DNA of 8,609 bases. Source: Candidatus Hydrogenedentota bacterium (GTDB taxonomy: Bacteria; Hydrogenedentota; Hydrogenedentia; Hydrogenedentales; SLHB01). The notes under the pieces are model-generated. The model searched no databases. It saw nothing but the letters and a program-made list of their open reading frames with translations, and had not been told where the DNA came from. Made by a program: the position numbers and the translations under genes. The stretch lies in the NCBI GenBank assembly GCA_029262095.1, contig JAJDAB010000523.1:1-8609 (forward strand). Reading direction: 5' to 3'. Shown one piece after another: positions 6,897 to 8,609 of this stretch (position 1 is its first letter; each line of letters starts with the position of its first letter).

Positions 6897-7168
6897 TGAA
6901 CCACGAAGAACACGAAGATCACGAAGTCCGGTGTTGTGAAAACCGTGAGCAAGGATGTTGCATGCGGAATTCGAGGTTCATGTGAGCGTGGGAAACGGAA
7001 TCGTCGCCGCGTGTATTCGCGAGAATTCTAATCTGGTTCTGGGGCTCGAACATCCCCCTACCCCCTTCAAAGGGGGAAATTCTTTAAACAAGAATTCGAA
7101 TATTCGACGTTGCGTTTCGTAAATGGAATCGTTGCCGTGAGTGCTCTCTTCGTGTCCTTCGTGGTTCA
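6897..7168. repeat. Non-coding palindrome-rich element with 21-bp inverted ends (MITE/REP-like)
   Basis: The gap between the aldehyde dehydrogenase and the convergent YhhN gene is filled by this element. Its left end TGAACCACGAAGAACACGAAG (6897-6917) and the inverse of its right end (7148-7168) agree at 20 of 21 bases. The left end continues as a 9-base tandem array (CACGAAGAA, CACGAAGAT, CACGAAG; 6902-6926). Inside are a CCCCCTT/AAGGGGG inverted repeat (7061-7067, 7070-7076), an AATTCTT/AAGAATT stem with 5-base loop (7078-7084, 7090-7096), the 12-base palindrome TCGAATATTCGA (7096-7107), and an imperfect direct repeat (6993-7012 and 7121-7140, 16 of 20 bases). No transposase is encoded. CACGAAG-type repeats of this sort are, to my knowledge, widespread in environmental bacterial genomes. 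Mobility is inferred from the ends alone. Confidence 0.65.
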
Positions 7169-7858
7169 TTCATCTGCTGGGCCTACCTCCGATTCGGGTA
7201 CGGCTACGTACGCGATGCTCAGCGCGATGAGTACCTGTCCGCCGAAATACAATGGCGATCCGATGTAGCGGTTGTAGTCGTCTTGAATGACGAACGCGCC
7301 GCGCGCGACGAAGAGATCGGACATCCAAAAGGCGAGTGCGCCGATGCATGCAAGATTGCCGCCGGGTCTTCCGACTAGCCCTGCGGATAGGATGAACATT
7401 ACGGAGATGACTGCGGTGTAGGCGAGTACGGGAATCCGCATCTCGTCGAGGTTGGGGTATAGCCAGGCGACGATTGCGGCAGCAGGTAGTGCCATCGCTG
7501 CCGCAGCGATGGCAGACTGCTTCGGGCGAATGGTTTGTGTTGCGAATGCGATGCTGTAGGCGACATGCCCGAGCAGAAAACTGACAAGCCCTTGCAAGAA
7601 CGTGCCCGAATACGACAGAAACAAATCGCCGAACCAGGAGAAAATCAATCCGACCAGGATGATTCTGCCGTAGCGGTGTTTGGCCGCACCGGCGAGGAGC
7701 GCGGTCGCGATGAAACCGCATGCAGCGGACATCTTGGCGTTGCGACTCCATTCACCGAAGTCTAGGACGGACACGGCAACCCAGGCGAGTGCTGCAAGCA
7801 TGGTGAACGCCGCGCTGGCATACACGGCTGGCGCGGCAAAGCGATTGAGATTGGGCAA
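7166..7858 (-). CDS. YhhN/TMEM86-family integral membrane protein (putative lysoplasmalogenase)
   Basis: This 230-residue, strongly hydrophobic protein has about eight membrane segments and the conserved polar residues of the YhhN (TMEM86) family within them: SWFGDLFL (Asp78), LLGHVAY (His98) and AFWMSDLFVARGAF (Asp181). Animal TMEM86 proteins hydrolyse the vinyl-ether bond of lysoplasmalogens; bacterial members share the fold but their substrate is mostly untested, so the activity is an inference. The start is a TTG at 7858, preceded by AGGA at 9 bases. The first in-frame ATG (M20, 7801) would remove part of the first membrane segment, so TTG is preferred. The AGGA overlaps the TAG of the upstream gene and only 11 bases separate the two, so they are co-transcribed. 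Its TGA lies in the right end of the inverted-repeat element. Confidence 0.85.
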   Translation of the reverse strand: MPNLNRFAAPAVYASAAFTMLAALAWVAVSVLDFGEWSRNAKMSAACGFIATALLAGAAKHRYGRIILVGLIFSWFGDLFLSYSGTFLQGLVSFLLGHVAYSIAFATQTIRPKQSAIAAAAMALPAAAIVAWLYPNLDEMRIPVLAYTAVISVMFILSAGLVGRPGGNLACIGALAFWMSDLFVARGAFVIQDDYNRYIGSPLYFGGQVLIALSIAYVAVPESEVGPADE

Positions 7859-7869
7859 CGAGCGAGTTC

Positions 7870-8334
7870 CTATGCTGGTCCGTCCACGGCCCGGCAGAGT
7901 ATCGCGTAGTACTCGTCGGCTTCCAGTCCCATAAGTAAGGCGCCGAAGGTTTCGCAGATGCTAGAGGAGACCACGGGGCCGTAGTTGATGAGCGGCGAGA
8001 GGTAGCCGACGAAGTACGGAATCAAATCCGGCTGGTTTTCGAATCGTGGATGGATATGCAGCCTGCAAATTCGTTGGCCGTTGTCATCGGCCATGAATGG
8101 TTCACCAAACTGGTTTGGTTCCAGCCCGGCATCATCAAACACGACTTCGGTCGGATAACGAATGCATTCGTCGTCGGCCAAGTATTGCGCCAAATTCGAA
8201 TTCGTCAATGGACCACCTATCCGCGCCAGCACCCGTTCCGCTGTCCGCTCGGCATGTTCTTGCACGAGCGTGTCCAACATCGCGGCCGATTCTTCGGCGC
8301 TAAGATCCGGGAACGCTTCTGCTTGATTATTCAT
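7870..8334 (-). CDS. Conserved-looking hypothetical protein, unrecognised family
   Basis: This is a 154-residue protein that I do not recognise. It has no signal peptide and no membrane segment, is acidic, and is probably cytosolic. An N-terminal helix (about 12-38, rich in Glu/Ala/Arg) is followed by a mixed region with RYPTEVVFDDAGLEPNQFGE (about 60-79), a CRLHIHPRF segment with two histidines (about 90-98), and a hydrophobic C-terminal helix pair (about 103-150) with YFVGYLSPLINYGPVV. The ATG at 8334 overlaps the stop of the upstream gene by 8 bases (ATGAATAA), so the two are translationally coupled, and YhhN follows after 11 bases. No ribosome binding site of note is visible. That it is a real gene is supported by the tight overlaps and ordinary composition; nothing in the sequence identifies its function. 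Confidence 0.75.
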   Translation of the reverse strand: MNNQAEAFPDLSAEESAAMLDTLVQEHAERTAERVLARIGGPLTNSNLAQYLADDECIRYPTEVVFDDAGLEPNQFGEPFMADDNGQRICRLHIHPRFENQPDLIPYFVGYLSPLINYGPVVSSSICETFGALLMGLEADEYYAILCRAVDGPA

Positions 8335-8609
8335 ACCGTTTCTTGAACTCTTCCATTCGTTTCTGCCGTTCTTCTTTTTCGGTGTCGTCCTGTTTGTTCA
8401 GGAACCATCTATGATTGTTATGGTTCAAAACTTCATCGATTTTCGCTTCCAGCGCCTCGGCGGCCTTTACCAAGTTATCGTCGCCGGATGCATGCCCTTT
8501 TTCAACAAGTTCTTCGAGCTCCGGAATGAATTCGGAATAAAAATGCTTAGCGATTTCGTAGGTGCCGTGCCAATGCGTGATGTCCGGCCCCATCATGGAT
8601 GCACCGTGC
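8327..8609 (-). CDS. C-terminal part of a probable multihaem cytochrome c (hydroxylamine oxidoreductase-like); 5' end outside window
   Basis: The minus-strand frame is open to the end of the window, so the Met codons at 8596 and 8593 are probably internal, and about 94 C-terminal residues are seen, ending in TAA at 8329-8327. The visible part begins HGASMMGPDITHWHGTYEIA, then KHFYSEFIPELEELVEKG, a charged helix, HNNHRWFL, and a very charged tail. Closely spaced histidines before a WHG..E..K.FY..F.PE stretch remind me of the tail of hydroxylamine-oxidoreductase-type multihaem cytochromes, where the helices follow the last haem motif. No CxxCH motif is inside the visible part: the base at 8609 rules out Cys just before the first His. 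The assignment is from remembered similarity and is moderate. The next gene overlaps its end by 8 bases, so it heads this operon or lies within it. Confidence 0.5.
   Translation of the reverse strand, partial: HGASMMGPDITHWHGTYEIAKHFYSEFIPELEELVEKGHASGDDNLVKAAEALEAKIDEVLNHNNHRWFLNKQDDTEKEERQKRMEEFKKRYE

Noticed and set aside
7061..7076. CCCCCTTCAAAGGGGG as an intrinsic terminator for the convergent genes
   Set aside because: The loop would be very short and no T-run follows on either strand. It is better described as part of the repeat element.
6978..7169. Minus-strand open frame of 63 codons beginning MNHEGHEEST
   Set aside because: It is a translation of the inverted-repeat element (CACGAAG units give NHEGHEE, and the C/G palindrome gives PPLKGVGG). 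Such products are typical false ORFs of repeats.

Overview
The window reads as chromosomal DNA of a Gram-negative, probably environmental bacterium of moderate to high GC. The evidence is an export-type beta-rich protein with a signal peptide, an ECF sigma/membrane anti-sigma pair, a type IV pilus retraction ATPase, a YhhN-family membrane protein and a probable multihaem cytochrome fragment. The intergenic 'CACGAAG' inverted-repeat element is a type I associate with many environmental and candidate-phylum genomes (Planctomycetes/Hydrogenedentes-like). That lineage guess is an inference with low confidence. No phage, transposase, CRISPR array, tRNA or rRNA was seen.

Layout. 1-360 (+) is the C-terminal end of an endonuclease/exonuclease/phosphatase-fold protein. 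453-1496 (+) is a complete pilT-like gene behind a good sigma70-type promoter (368-396). 1686-5004 (+) is a three-gene operon: ECF sigma factor, zinc-binding single-pass anti-sigma factor, and a 650-residue exported protein made of two DUF4097-like halves. A GGAACTTTT -35-like element precedes the sigma gene, which suggests autoregulation. 5001-5417 (-) is a gene that ordinary ORF calling misses: a membrane-anchored protein of 138 codons, complete with ribosome binding site and -10 box, but interrupted by an in-frame TAA at codon 28. Its stop codon interlocks with the stop of the DUF4097 gene. 5501-6886 (+) is an aldehyde dehydrogenase with all catalytic residues. 6897-7168 is a palindrome-rich non-coding element with 21-bp inverted ends. 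7166-8609 (-) is a tightly packed unit of three genes, in transcription order: the C-terminal end of a probable multihaem cytochrome c, an unrecognised 154-residue protein, and a YhhN/TMEM86-family integral membrane protein.

How they work together. The sigma/anti-sigma/DUF4097 block looks like a self-contained envelope-sensing regulon: a membrane anti-sigma holds the sigma factor until a signal arrives, and the exported protein is either a sensor-side partner or the output. The other genes look like ordinary single genes or small operons. No wholly new system is evident. The items most worth a second look are the broken hidden gene, the structured inverted-repeat element that supplies the stop codon of its neighbour, and the sigma operon with its tandem DUF4097 protein.
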